Assembly: GCA_001465935.1 (NCBI GenBank)
Contig: LNKV01000007.1
Coordinates: forward strand, 372,001-436,000
Length of the DNA: 64,000 nucleotides
Source of the DNA: Clarireedia homoeocarpa
Lineage: Eukaryota; Ascomycota; Leotiomycetes; Helotiales; Rutstroemiaceae
Direction of reading: 5' to 3'
How positions within the stretch are numbered: position 1 is the stretch's first letter; the number at the start of each line of letters is the position of its first letter. Below are positions 23,901-35,215 of the stretch, in pieces. The translations under genes were made by a program, and so were the position numbers. The notes under the pieces are model-generated. The model worked only from the letters and a program-made list of their open reading frames with translations, was not told the origin of the DNA and ran no database searches.

Positions 23901-25110
23901 GAGGAGTCCGAAGATGAATATGCAGGACTTGGAGGGGCTAGTGACGACGAAAGTGGTGGTGAAGAGGATGCTTTCGTCAAAGAGATGATCGATGATGAAA
24001 AGAAAGATATCGACGAAAATGAGCTCGCTCGATTTTATGCGTAAGCTCCCTCTTATGCTAGTTGGGTTTCTTACTAACAGTCGTAGTGACCGCGAAAGAG
24101 CAAACGACGAGAAGCAAATTGAGAAGCTCTACAAAGATATTTCCAAAGGAATGCTACGACGCAAGCGCGGGGCAGATTACGACCTTTCGGATTCGGACGA
24201 TGGTGGGGAAGCACGACAACGTCGCAAGCGAGCCGAGTTCGCGAGAATGCGCAAGGCTCTGCTGGCCGACGAACGAATTGGGAAGATCGCCGAGAACCCC
24301 AAAAAACAAGCTTTTCTTCGTGCAATTGAGGATAGGGGTAGCGATGATGAGATGGGTTTCTTAGACGACTTTGCGGAAATCGACGATGAATCTTCTGAAT
24401 CACAGTCTCAAACACAAACTGATGATAACCAGCAAGTGCCAGGCCAGGACAAGGAAGTAATGGGACCGCCACCAAAGCGCAAGCGATCTGACGATGCAGC
24501 TTATGTCCGGCCACCACCAAACCTTCGACGAACCAACGCATCTAAGAAGCCATCCAATCTATCAGAAATCCGACAGTCGGTATCAAGCCTGATCGAAGAA
24601 CCGAACGCTATGGTCACCTCCTTGGACTCCGAATCCGAATCCGATGACGATCTCGAGATCGAAGGCGGTCCCGAACAGAAGAACAAAGAAAACCGCGATC
24701 CATTCGCCATCCGTCGAACAGACGTATCCATCATCGACCGCATCTCACTGAAACGCGCAAACTCGAGCAACCTATCGAACAATGACCGTCTAGCGTTCGC
24801 AGCGCCATCGTCAGCGCCAGGATTCAAGGTTCCGGCGCTGTTAAGAAAGGCTACGACTAATAGTAGTATCGTATCGACGTCGAGTGTGGGCGGGATGTCG
24901 ACCACAGAGAGGATGGCGGGGGGGAAAGAGGGAGAGGGGATTAGAAAGGGAGCGAGTAAAAATAGTGGGGTGAATTCTTTCGCGAGGGAGAGTGAGAGGA
25001 GAGCGGCAATTGAGAAGAATGAGAAGAGGAGGGAGCAGAAAAAGTTCAAAGGGGTGGAGAGTAGGCGAAAGCTGGTAGGTGGGCTTTTTGGGAAAGGGAA
25101 GTTTGAGTAG
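20964..25110 (+). CDS. mrc1: MRC1/Claspin, mediator of the replication checkpoint
   Basis: Two exons, 20964-24040 and 24087-25110 (46-nt intron with ACTAAC branch site), give 1366 residues. The protein is highly charged, with long acidic runs (about residues 600-690). It contains many SQ/TQ sites, clustered between about 760 and 870, as expected for the ATR/Mec1 targets of Claspin/Mrc1. The MRC1 domain spans the splice, with ARFYADRERANDEK and YKDISKGMLRRKRGADYDLS just after it. C-terminal basic segments and a GLFGKGKFE end follow. It travels with the replication fork and passes stalling signals to the checkpoint kinase. The frame is open further upstream, but the first ATG, at 20964, fits the family start. 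Confidence 0.93.
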
Positions 25111-26066
25111 GAAGCGGGAATCATTTGGGTTGGTTTTGCATAATGCAATTGTTATTTAAGAGCATATAGGCGCTGCTGGCTGGGTTGGAGTAGAGGGTAT
25201 AACATAGGTCGGCTGTGCATTGGGATGAGAACAGGAATCCATGATATTGATGCTCAGCTATTATGCCTTGATGCTGTTACTTGTTGATGTACCGTTGCAT
25301 CCTATCGTTCAACGGATTTCCGCATCCGTACTCTGTACATTTCTTTAGACAATAAGAATGAGAAAAAGACTCATAAATAGGGCATTTCTTACTCGAGGCT
25401 TACATAAATATACTAATCCATTACTGTAGACCTAGGCGGTCCTGTTTCCTGACGGCTGCGGTACGGCTGGCGGGTTCAGCTTTTATCGCTCAGAGGATAA
25501 CTCGCCGTCGCTCAGAAGATAACTTGCTATCGCTCAGAGGATAACCGTCTGCGAGGTCAACTGAAATGTAAAATGTACGCATCACAGCTAGGTAGACGTT
25601 AGGTGAAGAGAAGAGGCAAGGTATGGACTAGATTGAGCTTTTACTCCTCAATCGTCACATCTAGACCTTCAACAAGGAATCCATCCTATCGGCAAATTGT
25701 ATCCACCATCACCCCTCTTCCTTTCAAGGATTCCTTCTCCCCGCCTTTCGACTTACTACTTCGACTTAATATACACTACTGTACATTCCTTCGGACCGGA
25801 CCTCGACTTCTTTCTTCTTTTGCCTTTGCCTTTGCCTTTGCCTTTGCCTTTACCTCTACCTCTACCTCTACCTTTACCTTCTGAATAATATTTTCTATTA
25901 ATCATTCGTTCTCGACCTATTCTTACTTCCTTCTATCCTACCTACATCAATGCCAATCGAAGGCATGGACAGGTTCAACCAGCATTCATAACCAAGACCC
26001 AACACATCTCCTAAACAATCAACATCATTCATTCCTAGCAAGTATACCCATCACCAGCACAGCAAA
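25111..26066. other. intergenic with short tandem repeats
   Basis: No gene is supported. It contains three copies of a 22-bp unit (25485-25545), a GCCTTT hexamer run (about 25818-25850) that passes into TACCTC repeats to 25876, and a pyrimidine-rich leader-like stretch up to the next ATG. Confidence 0.55.
25485..25545. repeat. three 22-bp direct repeats
   Basis: The 17-mer RTCGCTCAGARGATAAC occurs at 25485, 25507 and 25529, at a strict 22-bp period with one A/G variant in the middle copy. The spacing of two helical turns suits a set of protein-binding sites, although simple slippage duplication is also possible. Confidence 0.8.
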
Positions 26067-27542
26067 ATGGTTGTCTTCGTAGATTTCGAAGACGAAAAAG
26101 AATCACCAGAGCAATTGCATCGAGGATTTCAAAAACCCGTCTGGGGCGGCTTCGGGGATGATAATGCAGGAGTCGTACAGATTGGTGCTGAGGAAGGAAG
26201 GGAGAATCCAAATAAAAATGCATGCACCGAAGCTTTGGGCTGTTATCCGTAAGTCTTGCTCAACTATCAACTCCGCCATATTCCGCACACCCAAAGCTAA
26301 ATGTACTCTATCACCAGCATCATAACCTTAATAGCATCACACATCGACCTCAACACACTCGACGCGCTCTCCCACACCTGTCGCCAAATCCGCGTCAATC
26401 TCTTGCAATTCCGCTCGCAACTCCTCATCTCTACACTTCATTGCGAAAACGAAGATGTGGAGTTAGATCCTGAACATACATTTCGATATCGGGCTCGAGC
26501 CGCAGATTGGTATTTTGTGGAAAGCGGAAGCGCTGCGCATGGTCCGGGGAAGGTGGGTGATTGTGCGAGGGATATGGTAAGGGAGTGTCGGAGGTGTAGT
26601 AGGGTGGTTTGTAGAGTATGCGTCTTTATTTAGTCCATGATTTCAATGTCTTTGGTTGGGGAGATGCTAATATGATTGAGTGTGCTACAGAACTGTACGA
26701 TAAAATCACCCGCGCCTGTTACCCTGCTCTATCGTCATCGCCGGATTTGCAAAACTTGTTCGAAAGCTCCGCTTGCTGCTTTGATCAATCCATCTTTATA
26801 TACGCCTACCTCGCATCCTTTCTCACCTTCTTCAATGACACCAGAACCAACTCCTACGCTCGGCCCAGACACCATTAAACGTGCTATCTGTTCTTGTCCC
26901 ACAGCTGCTGGTGTTTGGCTATGCCAGCCATGCGGGCGTTCTAGTGAGTATAACTAGTCCCCAAAAATCCGCAAATCTCAACCTTGACTTGTACACTTCC
27001 GTACCCAATAGACCCCCATATCACCACATCCTCCTCCCTCACCATCTTTTCACTAACAATCCTTCCTCTGCCACACAGTTCGTTCAGCAGACAAAGAATA
27101 TGAATCCATCTGGAAATGGCGCACCCGTTACCTCCCCTCCCTCGGTGGTCTCGGCGTCGGCATCGGCGAAGGCAACCGTGGAGTCCCTTGCGGTCGTGGC
27201 GGTGCCTGTTTAGCTGCCATCGAAGTCGAGCACGAGACCGATTGCGATGCGGAAGATGCACGGGACTACGAGTCTTCGATATCGGGAAGTCCGTCCCCTG
27301 GGTCAGGGCAAGGCACTACTATGATGGGACCTGGCTACGCGAGACATGAGATTGAGGGGATAGGAGGGGTGGTGAAGAAGAAACGGGTGAGGATGGTGAG
27401 GGTCGGGGCTTGCGTGCCGGAGTGGGAGGAGGAGAGGGGGGGTTTGGGGAGTGTGTTAGTTAGGGAGAAGGAGGGGAGAGTGAGGAGTTGGTGTGGGTGG
27501 TGTTGGAGGGTTGTGCCGGCGGTGGGGGAGATGGTTGAGTGA
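26067..27542 (+). CDS. F-box-like protein with Zn-ligand cysteine clusters
   Basis: Four exons, 26067-26248, 26318-26615, 26691-26943 and 27079-27542, give 398 residues with all junctions in phase. An F-box-like helix (IITLIASHIDLNTLDALSHTC) starts exon 2. Cysteine pairs follow: CRRC and CRNC near residue 155-165, CKTC near 180, CSC and CQPC near 230. Together they probably bind zinc in a RING/B-box-like arrangement. The acidic N-terminus and Gly/Arg-rich C-terminus look disordered, with a final CGWCWR. The F-box suggests an SCF ubiquitin-ligase adaptor. This is a conserved but uncharacterised Pezizomycotina type. Confidence 0.8.
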
Positions 27543-28037
27543 ATGAGTGATTTTCATTACAAATAAAAGGCGATGAGAAAACAGCTGCAATATCAGATGT
27601 TGAAGTGGTGGTGCACCGGAAGAAAAATGAGATATTGAGGAACAAGGCGTTGCTAAACCAACTTACCTGCTATTGGATGGAGTAAAGAAAGACAAGACAA
27701 GACGGAAAGAAAGTAAGTAAAGAGGTGCAAAACAAAACAACCATTCCTAAAATGTAATCACTGTAGGGAACGGCAAGAAGGATACGCAGGACGGGGCGTT
27801 CAGAAATTAAAAAAACACAGGATTGATGTGGTGTATATGCTGGACGTAATCTTACATACGAGTACAATATAGCACAGTATATACCTAGGATAGGATACTT
27901 GGGATCATCCTCAGAGATATATATACATTTACAGATAGATATATTTATTTGTAATTCAGATATATACATACGTATTTAATAATTTGTTTAACTTATACTT
28001 CTATAAAGTGTACTGTACATAACTTTCATACCTGTCA

Positions 28038-28081
<44 letters not shown>

Positions 28082-28298
28082 TTTTTTTTTTTTCATAAGT
28101 GAAAATGAAAAAAAGGCTCAGCAGGCTTCTTAAGCTCCAAGGAAGTTGAGGAATTTGCGATATGGGATGGGATGGGAAGTTGGATGTAGATGAATAAGTA
28201 AAGTACTGTAGTTGTTAGGAACTAACTAACTTAGTTGGTTGTAAGATTACGATATGATATGATATGATATGATACGATGCAATTAATTAATTGCACAG
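27543..28298. terminator. convergent 3' region with long T tract and palindrome
   Basis: This is the 756 bp between two convergent stops. It contains a T tract of about 50 bases (28041-28093, interrupted once by A), a GATAT run (about 28253-28273) and an exact palindrome at 28278-28295. No gene is present; short frames here are low complexity. Confidence 0.5.
28278..28295. repeat. exact 18-bp palindrome next to the isocitrate lyase stop
   Basis: TGCAATTAATTAATTGCA is identical to its reverse complement and lies three bases beyond the TAG stop of isocitrate lyase. It could form a hairpin in the 3' UTR or bind a dimeric protein. Confidence 0.85.
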
Positions 28299-30311
28299 CT
28301 AGTGGAACTGGTCCTCTGTAACGCCCTTCCCCATCGCACTGGTACTGCTCACGCCGCCCTGGACCATCTTTAGCAGCTCGTCGACGTAGCCGGCGCCGGA
28401 CCACTTCTGATGTTTCACGACGTCTACGCCGCCGTCCATCTCCGGCTCCTGCACCATCTCTCCGTACGCGCGCATGCCGTTCTCCGCGTACGCCTTGGCG
28501 AACGAATGGCTGATGAGCGCCGTCGTGTGCAAGCCGGCGAGCGTGATGAATTGCCAACAGTACCCGAGGCGGCTGAGGCGCTCGATGTAGGTTTGTTGCT
28601 CCGAGGCGGACATGGCGGTGCGCCAGTTGAAGGAGGGGGAGAGGTTGTATGCTAGTCTGAGACGAGATGAGGGGTTAGTACTGGGTTTGGTGGGGTGCGG
28701 TTGGAGAGTAGTTGTGGGATTTGGGGAGGAGGGGACGTGGGGGTAAGGGGAATAGGAATGAAGGGTACATAACAAAACCCCTGGTAAAAAGAAAAAACAA
28801 AACTCACTTCTTCTCCGGATACACAGCATGCACCCCCTTCGCAAACACCTCTGCCTGTTCATAATCCGGCAGCTTACTCTCCATCCAAATGGCATCTGCA
28901 TACGGCGCATACGCCAACGCCCTATTAATCGCACAATCGACTCCGCCCTGTAACCTATAATAGCCCTCTCTGGTCCTCGGCGCGTCCCAATCCCAATGGA
29001 TATCTACGCCAGTGATACCCCTCGCAATCGCTCTCGCTTCGCTGTTGCTTTTCCCTTTCGATTGAGTGAGGAATTCAGAGATGAGACTTTCTTTGTTGGA
29101 GAATGGACCAGCGTTAATGCTGGAGATGACGGCGTCGGAGAAGAGTTTTAGGTTGGCACTGCTGGTCCAGGAGTCTTCGATGGCTTGGAGTTCAGGGCCG
29201 CTTTTTCCAGCAGCGATGCCGGCGATTAGGAGGTCGTTGAGAGCGGGGAGGTCGGGGTTGGTGCTGCCGAGGATGTAGGCGTGGTCGCGGGGGTCGATGG
29301 TGGTGCTTATTAGAGTAGCGGCTTCGGCATCGGTGCGGGCAATAGCGAGGAGGTCAGAGCCTGAAGGTGTCAGTTATGGTGAATTAAAAGGTGATGTAAC
29401 GTAGATGATCATGGGTGTAAGGTAAATAGAAATATCAAACTCACCCATGATATCAGCTTGTGCGCGGATAGCAACAAGTCGATTGATGTGTTCACTAATT
29501 GGCACCAAAACCTTTCCAGCCATATGTCCACACTTCTTGGTACCAGGAGCCTGATCCTCGATATGGATACCCGCAGCTCCTTTCTCAATGAACAGTTTTG
29601 TCAACTTCATCACAGCAGTCAAACCACCATGACCTGTATCAGCATCAGCGATCATGGGGCGCAGATAGTCGATGTTGGCTAGTTTTGCACGATCGGCTTT
29701 TGATGCTGTCATGACACGTTCTTCTCGTTGTTTGCGGTCATGGAATAGCTGGGCCATAAAGAGATGAGCTACTTTGTTTGGGACAGTGGTCTATGGATGT
29801 GTTAATTTGTTGAATAGAACTGGGGTGTGGAGGAGAAACTCACGTATGGATAATCAGCCAAATCCGGACCAGGTTCATCAGATGCAGATGCAGTAGACGA
29901 TGACTGCCAGCCAGAAACATAGACCGTATCCAGGAACTTGGCCATCTGAGTCAACATTGTAGGTTCTAAGCAACCATATGTATATGAAGCTTCCTTATTC
30001 TATAACCAGAGAAGCCAATTAGCACACCATCTCATCTCATACTACCCACCAAACCGGAACAGAATTCCCAAAGCACGTACCTTGAACCTCTCCTCCAATA
30101 TCTTCCAAAGCTTCTTCGATTGAGCATTACTTGGATACTCGATCTTCAAATTCCCCCTCTTAGCAACAATCTGCTCCGCAGTGAATGGTCTTGTAGTATA
30201 TCTCCATCTCTCATCCGTCCACCACTTCTTTACTTCTTCGACTTCTTGAAGATAAAGCCTCTCTTCTTCTTCCGGGTCCACTGCCACATTGGCCATTTTG
30301 TTTGGTGCCAT
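28299..30311 (-). CDS. icl1: isocitrate lyase (glyoxylate cycle)
   Basis: Five exons on the minus strand, 30311-30081, 29999-29844, 29790-29445, 29360-28808 and 28656-28299, give 547 residues with all phases matching. This is close to the usual fungal length of about 540. The active-site signature KKCGH is at residues 214-218, preceded by PMIADADTGHGG (about 174-185). YNLSPSFNWRTAM follows in exon 5. The enzyme splits isocitrate into succinate and glyoxylate and lets the cell grow on acetate or fatty acids. The C-terminus (EDQFH) is not a standard PTS1, so any peroxisomal import would need another signal. Expression is normally induced by acetate or fatty acids and repressed by glucose; CCTCGG elements upstream fit this. 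Confidence 0.96.
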
Positions 30312-30442
30312 CTTGTCTGTATGTATGAATCTATAACGAGACTGAAAATAACAATGACGACGACGATGATGATACGAGACGTTAAAGCTGGTATGATATG
30401 TTCTTTCCGTTCCAGTCTACTCAGATATGTATGAAACCTTCA

Positions 30443-30448
30443 CCTCGG
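30443..30448. promoter_or_regulatory. CCTCGG, FarA/FarB-type fatty-acid response element
   Basis: Exact CCTCGG 132 bp before the isocitrate lyase ATG. In Aspergillus this core, in either orientation, is bound by FarA/FarB and is enriched at glyoxylate and beta-oxidation genes. Confidence 0.55.
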
Positions 30449-30685
30449 CTCCTCACTGGAATGTAATATAGTAAGTAGTACCACCCAAAGCGGAATAATT
30501 CCAAATCAAAGAAAAATAAAATCCCAAGCTCCCTCCCTCCGAAGAAGAGGGAAATTCCCCCAATATAAGAACATTCCCCCAACTCTCCCACCACGTAACA
30601 TCCGGGCTAGCGGGACAAGCAAAAACCAAGAGAGAGTCAAACATCACCTATCTGACATACCCATAAGCATCTGAAGAACGATGTC

Positions 30686-30691
30686 CCTCGG
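30686..30691. promoter_or_regulatory. CCTCGG, second FarA/FarB-type element
   Basis: A second exact copy about 375 bp before the isocitrate lyase ATG. A third copy lies farther away at 31230. Confidence 0.5.
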
Positions 30692-32016
30692 AAGGAAAGA
30701 AGGAGCTTTCCCCAGTTCGGCTCAAAGGGAGCAAGACCAACTGAATGCCGTGATTGGCCATGTTGACGAAAACTGGGGAAAGAAAGTTTAGCGTGCTCTT
30801 TTCGCGCTCAGCTCAGCTCTAGCTTAGAGATCGAGGGGGATGCATGATGGAAAGGGTAGTGTGTCGTCTGCGGATTTCTCTATTCGCCACGTGCGGCGTC
30901 GTTGCTTGTCCATTGCGTTTTCTCCCTTCCCTTTGCCCACTCACTCAATGACTGCAAACGCCCAGCTCGCTTTGAGAAAACACAAACAGAGACACCGACA
31001 ACCTCGCAGTAAAAAATCCCCCCAATCCATCCATTGGCACATGCTCAACTCGCACGCCCATCTAAAACACATCATCATCATCGCCATCGCGGTCGCGGCT
31101 TAGCCTTATCTAGTTCGCATCCAGCTATCGCAGTCTAGCATGTGAATGTGAATGTGAATCCCACTCAGACCACGAGGGGCAGAATATCTCACTCCCCCAC
31201 TAGCATAGCATAGACGCTAAAAATTATTGCCTCGGTATTTTTACATCCCGCAGTCACAAGTTCCTCCGCTTTTCGCATCCGATATGCGCACGCATGTCCG
31301 TGATTGACCGGAACAACAAGTAGCGGTAGTTCGTTGTTACGAATGAATGGCTTGGCCCTTCTTGGTTTTTGCCAAGGTTGGTGGAAATAGAGGAATAGGC
31401 TGCGGCATGGCATGTATGAATCATGCATGTTCGATGTATCGAGATCGATTGAGGGTCAAACTTAGCACTGGTAACCAATATCTAGTGTCGGTCCCGGCTA
31501 TGAGTTCATCCACATGCATCCACATGCATACTACAAGTACACAAACATGCTACATGTATACACACATTCATTCACATCACTTGTTCCCGAATTTCTTGAA
31601 CAGTTATATAGGGGTATTTTTTTTGTTTTTTGGGTGATATACAGGCAAAAAAAGAGCTGCTATCTTTCAACCTTGATGTTGTTGAGATCCACTGCCAATA
31701 TCAGACACACCCTATTTCCGCCCATCCATCAATCAATCAGTAGGCAACCCACTCCCAATCCCACTCCCACTTCCACCTATATCTTCCTTTTCTACACCCC
31801 GAATAATGCCTATCTACAAGATACATCGCAAAGAAAGTCCATCATAAGATGCAAGTTCCAATTCAAAGAGTATCTCGTGGTACTCATCATCATATTAATC
31901 GTTCGGGTATAGAGCTAAATTGCAAGCATCGTTAAAGCATAAAACCTCCAATCCCTTGTACTACATGTCGAATTGGATCACAGTCCGTGACTTGGCTGAG
32001 AGAGCTCGAAACTATC

Positions 32017-34374
32017 TCAGAGTAAATCTGTTGCTTTTTTATATTGATCGTAGGGGGTCAACGCCCCTAAGGCTCGTCGCATGTGTGCGTTGGTAATTTG
32101 AAGTCCGTAAACGTAACTAGCATTGACCCATCCGAACCTGAAGCTGTTAGCAGAGTTTCAAACGACACATAGCATTTCATCACTTACCCTTCCTTTGCGA
32201 CCCCCTTGAAATCCGACCCTTGATTGCCGTACTCTGCATCAACCTTGTGAGGATCAGCAATTCTTGTAACATCGTATTTTTCGACCACAACACCGTTGTA
32301 ATCTACAAACGCCGTGGTGATCATGAACAACCACTTATAGGACAGTCGCTCAGCTTCATCTTGGTAGCCGTATCTCTGAAGACCAGTCCAGGCCAACATT
32401 TGCTGAGGAGCCCATCCGTAAGGATAATCCCATTGTCGATTAGGTCGATCGATCCCAACAGCACCACGAGATTCCTCGGTTCCAGAGAGTAGACCGCCTG
32501 CAGCTTCGAACATTGGGAGGGCGTTTGTAACAAGGCTAGCAGCTTGTTGAGGGGAAGCAACACCCGCCCACATTGCCCAGAATGTGGTAACACTCTCATA
32601 CGTACACTGCTCTTTCTTTGCAGTGTTGTAATCGAAGTACATACCCTTTTCCGGGTTCCAGAGGTACTTGTCGATAGCCATCTTACGTCTCTTTGCTCTA
32701 CGATCCCATACGGCAGATGTTTGTGGCTCTCCAGGTTTCATGTCGCCAACACAGAATTCAGCAGGAATTTCGAGCTTTTCATGGAAGAAGGTGCGAATCA
32801 CATATGCGATATCTTTCTCATACTTGTAGAGAAGAGAGTTAAGATCAATTGTTGCCAAATCGGCGCAGACCTTTTCCAGACGGTATGAAGTGTCGTGTCC
32901 TGATTCACGGACTGCTCGATCGTGCAAGAAATAATCGTCCAGCTCGGGCTCCTTGATATGACCGTAGTTGTACGCATGAACGAATTCTTTGAAACTCATG
33001 TTGTGTTTCTTAGCATAGGGCTCCAGCAAGTGCTCAAAGTGAGAAGCTTCCGTCTCGGGCGGTACACCAAGACCTCCTGGACGATACCTGGACAAACCAG
33101 TGACCGGATCAAGTCTAGGCTCGGCCACCCACACGCTGTGATATTCCTTGATGGCGGCAAGAAAGGCAGTCTTCAAGAAATCCAACGCACCGGGCTCATG
33201 CTTGATCTTGTCGAATACTCGGAGGGACATATCTGTGAGAAACGGCGGCTGAGAGCGCAACAAGTAATATGATCTCGTAGCATTGAGAATTTTGCCGTAG
33301 TGTTTGATACAGAAACAGAAGTTTTGAACCATTGCCTTTGCCAGATGCACTTTATCGTTGACAATCAGGCCTAACGATTCCATGTAGCTATCCCATCCGT
33401 AAAGTTCATTGAATCGACCGCCCGGAACAACGAATGGTAAACCTTTGAGTGTTGTTTCGCCAGTTTCTGGGTCTACAACTTTCTCCATCTCAACGGCTAG
33501 AAGCCCAGGTTTTTCATTCATATCACGGACGACTTCTGGTGTAATCTCATCTGGCAACCAGCAAACATCCAGTCGAATTTCGGGCCTGTCCTTGGCCACC
33601 TGTGTGTAGTATGCATGCTGTTCTGGCGCACCTTTCGGTACGTAGATTCGTGGTCGAGGATCATCAGTCCAATCTTTCGGATCACGTCCTGCAATTTCGA
33701 TCACAGAGCCATCGATTCGTCGAGTCAAACCATCCCAGAAGGAATCCTTTATCAAGCGAGAAAGTCTGTTGACAGGGTTCTCGTTGAGACGAGACTCATC
33801 CAGGATAATCTGCTCTCGGCCATTTTCTTTTGCAAGATACAACTCCTGCAGAAGATTCGATAGCATATATGTTCCACGGATATCATATCTTCGGAAACCA
33901 TTCGAGGTAGCGGTGCCCAGAGGAAGAACCTGGTTTGAGAGTTGTCAGCGGTTGATAGGTATAGAAGTATGCTGGAAATGCCCACCTTCGGACCAATATC
34001 CTCAATCGTAATTTGATGATTGTTATCCGTGTCTTCCTGCTTCTGCAGAGCCTCTAATGTTGAATTGACATTGACCAGGAATTTTCGACCATACAAGCTA
34101 ATTTCATCTGTGTGGTGTTAGTCGGTGGATGATGGCGAGCGGTGCAGAAACGGGTATAAAACTTACCATGACTTCCTCTTCTCATAGGCTTCTTCAAGTC
34201 GTATATGGCCGGCGTTTGGATTGTTCCCTGGTTCTGCGAATATGTGCGGGTTCTAAATTGTCGAAGAGATTTTTCATTGCTGTCATTGCTGTAGTAAATG
34301 TGGGCGGCCGAGTATGGATCGATTTCGGTTGAAACGCGGTGCTTTCTCAATGGCGAGCTCATTCTATTGTTCAT
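32017..34374 (-). CDS. nth1: neutral trehalase (GH37), calcium/PKA-regulated type
   Basis: Four exons on the minus strand, 34374-34167, 34107-33986, 33929-32188 and 32137-32017, give 730 residues. A regulatory N-terminus carries a PKA-type site RRGS (residues 65-68). An EF-hand-like calcium loop lies near 95-106 (DTDNNHQITIED). GH37 signatures PGGRFNELYGWDSY (about 279-292) and QWDYPYGWAP (about 609-618) surround the alpha/alpha barrel. The last exon adds GFGWVNASYVYGLQI, the usual end. The enzyme hydrolyses cytosolic trehalose to glucose, for example on spore germination and after stress. ATG 34374 is used; ATG 34362 in the same frame is an alternative. Confidence 0.95.
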
Positions 34375-35000
34375 ACAAGTAGGAAAACTTCTTTGATCTT
34401 TGATCGGCAGAAGTGTCGAGGGTTGATGGTTTTATCAGTGGAAGTGCCAGGTTCCAACGGAGGTTGGTGGGGGTGAGAATGGGGGTGAGAATGGGGGGCG
34501 TGCGGACTTTGGGACTTTGTGGAAGTTCGACAGTGGAAAAGTGGCAGAAGAGTAGGATTTGGGTAGGACTGGCGGTTCGCCGTGTGCTTGACACGCAGGA
34601 TTAGGATAATGGAAGGATTTCACTCTTTGCCGCGGAAAAGCAAGAAGTAATTCGACGGCGGCTGGTTATGAGTCGTGTACTTGTTTTTACGGTGTTGTCA
34701 ACCTTTGGAAAAAGTACTTATGAAGTTGTACCACGTCCGGGAATCGTCAGCGAAGATGTTTTATAACTAAGCTGATGGCTGATGGCTGATGGATGATGGA
34801 TGATGGTGAATGATGATGTAGTATGACCTGTACCCACTCAAAACTTAGAGCTTTTTCCATTTACAGTACCGCTAGAACACACAGAACACAGAACACAGGA
34901 CACAGGACAACTTACACAGGACAACTTGCAACGGATCCCGCACCGTAAGCTTTGTTCGGACTCCACTACGACGGACAACCCTTTTGCGTGAAACCGACAA

Positions 35001-35040
35001 GCACCGTCAAGACCCGTCAAGACCCGTCAAGACCCGTCAA
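35001..35040. repeat. tandem 10-bp repeat GACCCGTCAA
   Basis: Three exact copies (35011, 35021, 35031) preceded by one variant (GCACCGTCAA, 35001). Confidence 0.85.
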
Positions 35041-35094
35041 GCCTTTAACTTACTCGACGCTTCAATACTCGTAAGGTTGCAACGTGCCGTATAG

Positions 35095-35215
35095 AGATAT
35101 GCGTGTGGATATGGCGATGGGTGTGGATATGGCGATGGGTGATATGGCGATGCGTATGGATGGGTATGGATGGGTATGGATGGTATGGATGGGGATGGAT
35201 GGGTACGGATGGGGA
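35095..35215. repeat. G-rich minisatellite (GATGGGTAT-like)
   Basis: Degenerate 8-12 bp units of the type TGGATATGGCGATGGG, then ATGGATGGGT, cover about 120 bp, followed by G-rich DNA and an AGAGAG run near 35283. Confidence 0.75.

Larger units (their letters stand above)
30312..32016. promoter_or_regulatory. isocitrate lyase promoter and trehalase 3' flank
   Basis: 1.7 kb lie between the isocitrate lyase start (right of its gene) and the trehalase stop. Three CCTCGG hexamers are present (30443, 30686, 31230). Short runs such as GTGAATGTGAAT (about 31142) occur. No convincing gene: the frames at 31347-31912 are low complexity. Confidence 0.55.

Noticed and set aside
24501..25148. A 215-codon minus-strand ORF
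   Set aside because: It is antisense to the MRC1 3' exon, with biased Ser/Pro/Phe composition and no domain.
34435..34623. Possible G-quadruplex upstream of trehalase
   Set aside because: Only three strong G runs occur (about 34468-34498), which is one short of a standard quadruplex pattern.
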